This document shows positions 63,444 through 64,000 of a stretch of DNA of 64,000 nucleotides, one piece after another (position 1 is the stretch's first letter; the number at the start of each line of letters is the position of its first letter). A program made the position numbers and the translations under genes. Under the pieces are notes generated by a model. That model was given only the letters and a program-made list of their open reading frames with translations, searched no databases and was not told the DNA's origin. This DNA comes from Massilia agrisoli. Its GTDB lineage: Bacteria > Pseudomonadota > Gammaproteobacteria > Burkholderiales > Burkholderiaceae_D. The stretch is from positions 124,001 through 188,000 of the forward strand of contig NZ_JAJHPV010000012.1 in the NCBI RefSeq assembly GCF_020831365.1, given 5' to 3'.

Positions 63444-63735
63444 GATGTTCTCTCAGTCAGGTAAATGCTACCGCAGCCGCGGCGCGTGGTAGTCGCAGCG
63501 ATACTAGCGGCCTCTACGTACTGTGACACATTTCTATGCACTTCGCATAGGCGAAAGTATGTCAGATGACACAAGGCTTAGACAATCCATGCGAGTGTTT
63601 TTAACACGCACCGAAACGTTCTATTTGGGAACCAGGTCGGAGAAGTCCCACGCGCATCCATCCGGTGTACCTACCTCATCGACGCATCACCTGCATTAAG
63701 ATGAGCTATGCACGATGGCTAACGAGGAGTTTTAT
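63444..63735. other. intergenic region before small basic peptide
   Basis: About 290 bases, divergent between the regulator and the small peptide. It contains TGTGACACA near 63521 and TGTCAGATGACACA near 63559, short motifs with partial symmetry, possibly regulatory. No RNA gene or ORF of note. Confidence 0.3.
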
Positions 63736-63837
63736 ATGCGTAAGATGATCATGATGGCGTTGGCAGGCTACTTCTGGCGCAAGTTCAGCGCGCGCGGTGT
63801 CAAGCAACGTACCGGCAAGGCCATGCGGCGCTGGTAG
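63736..63837 (+). CDS. 33-residue basic peptide
   Basis: A short ORF behind a good Shine-Dalgarno (GAGGAG, seven bases before ATG), encoding MRKMIMMALAGYFWRKFSAR followed by GVKQRTGKAMRRW. It has a hydrophobic stretch and eight or more basic residues. It could be membrane-associated or a basic regulator; function unknown. Confidence 0.55.
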   Translation: MRKMIMMALAGYFWRKFSARGVKQRTGKAMRRW

Positions 63838-63847
63838 CAGCGCGGGC

Positions 63848-64000
63848 TTACTCGTGCCGGCTGGGAATGTCGCGCACGGTCAGGTCGATTGACTGGCCGT
63901 GGGCGCCATATCCTTTCGCACGCAAGATACTGGCCGCCAGTTCGCTCTTTCCGAGACGCTCAGCGAGCGCCTCGAGGACTTTCGCATCCCCGCGCTGCAC
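63848..64000 (-). CDS. C-terminal end of unknown gene (cut by window edge)
   Basis: The last 50 codons of a minus-strand gene, with no recognised domain. The peptide is helical and charged (LEALAERLGKSELAASILRA, then VRDIPSRHE). The 5' part lies outside the window. Confidence 0.6.
   Translation of the reverse strand: MQRGDAKVLEALAERLGKSELAASILRAKGYGAHGQSIDLTVRDIPSRHE

Overview
The window looks like ordinary chromosome from a GC-rich betaproteobacterium, most likely Oxalobacteraceae close to Massilia, Duganella or Telluria. I infer this from the gene mix, not from a search: a class I PHA synthase, a tripartite tricarboxylate transport set with a Bug-type binding protein, a QueE with the CX14CX2C motif known from Burkholderia, DUF4124 and DUF2382 proteins, a serralysin with a DUF4214 tail, and many PAS/GGDEF proteins. 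I see no rRNA, tRNA, CRISPR array, insertion sequence, prophage or integrase. About 58 protein genes of normal size are present, plus four very short or partial ones, and the window cuts a gene at each end.

Layout. 1-2930 (minus strand): queuosine precursor genes queE and queD, tadA, an alpha/beta hydrolase and the start of an LD-carboxypeptidase. 3114-9629: an orphan NarX-type kinase, a PAS-diguanylate cyclase, a secreted serralysin and an M16 protease. 9630-14297: a REP-like inverted pair, two DUF2382 stress proteins, PHA synthase, and a secreted nuclease coupled to a small gene. 14523-18460: a small membrane-protein cluster and a PAS-GGDEF-EAL protein. 18497-26689: purine permease, envelope and hypothetical proteins, NsrR with a group III truncated haemoglobin, and a beta-helix lipoprotein. 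27011-30586: branched-chain 2-oxoacid dehydrogenase E1alpha, E1beta and E2. 30593-37365: LrgAB-type pair, His-rich lipoprotein, amino acid permease, exonuclease III and a large hybrid kinase.

37560-46337 is the most unusual part. It is a tightly packed, translationally coupled run of five genes: TonB-dependent receptor, CruF-type (DUF422) carotenoid-biosynthesis membrane protein, MpaB/DUF2236 oxygenase, a 7TMR-DISM hybrid kinase with two receivers and an HPt domain, and a REC-GGDEF response regulator. It has no other carotenoid genes near it and is preceded by a nested dyad. It reads as uptake or conversion of a hydrophobic, perhaps isoprenoid, compound joined to a phosphorelay that sets c-di-GMP.

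46398-64000: an exporter, an M23 peptidase, leuA with two leucine-rich leader ORFs and hairpins (probable attenuation), a branched-chain amino acid binding protein coupled to an MFS exporter, the tctCBA transporter, a DUF455 protein, a dehalogenase-like hydrolase, arfB, an LTA-synthase-like sulfatase, DUF1232, a second DUF2382 paralogue with a strong terminator, an OmpR-type regulator whose phosphoacceptor Asp is Asn, and a 33-residue basic peptide.

Cyclic-di-GMP signalling is dense here: three GGDEF proteins and one GGDEF-EAL protein, plus three histidine kinases, two of them hybrid.
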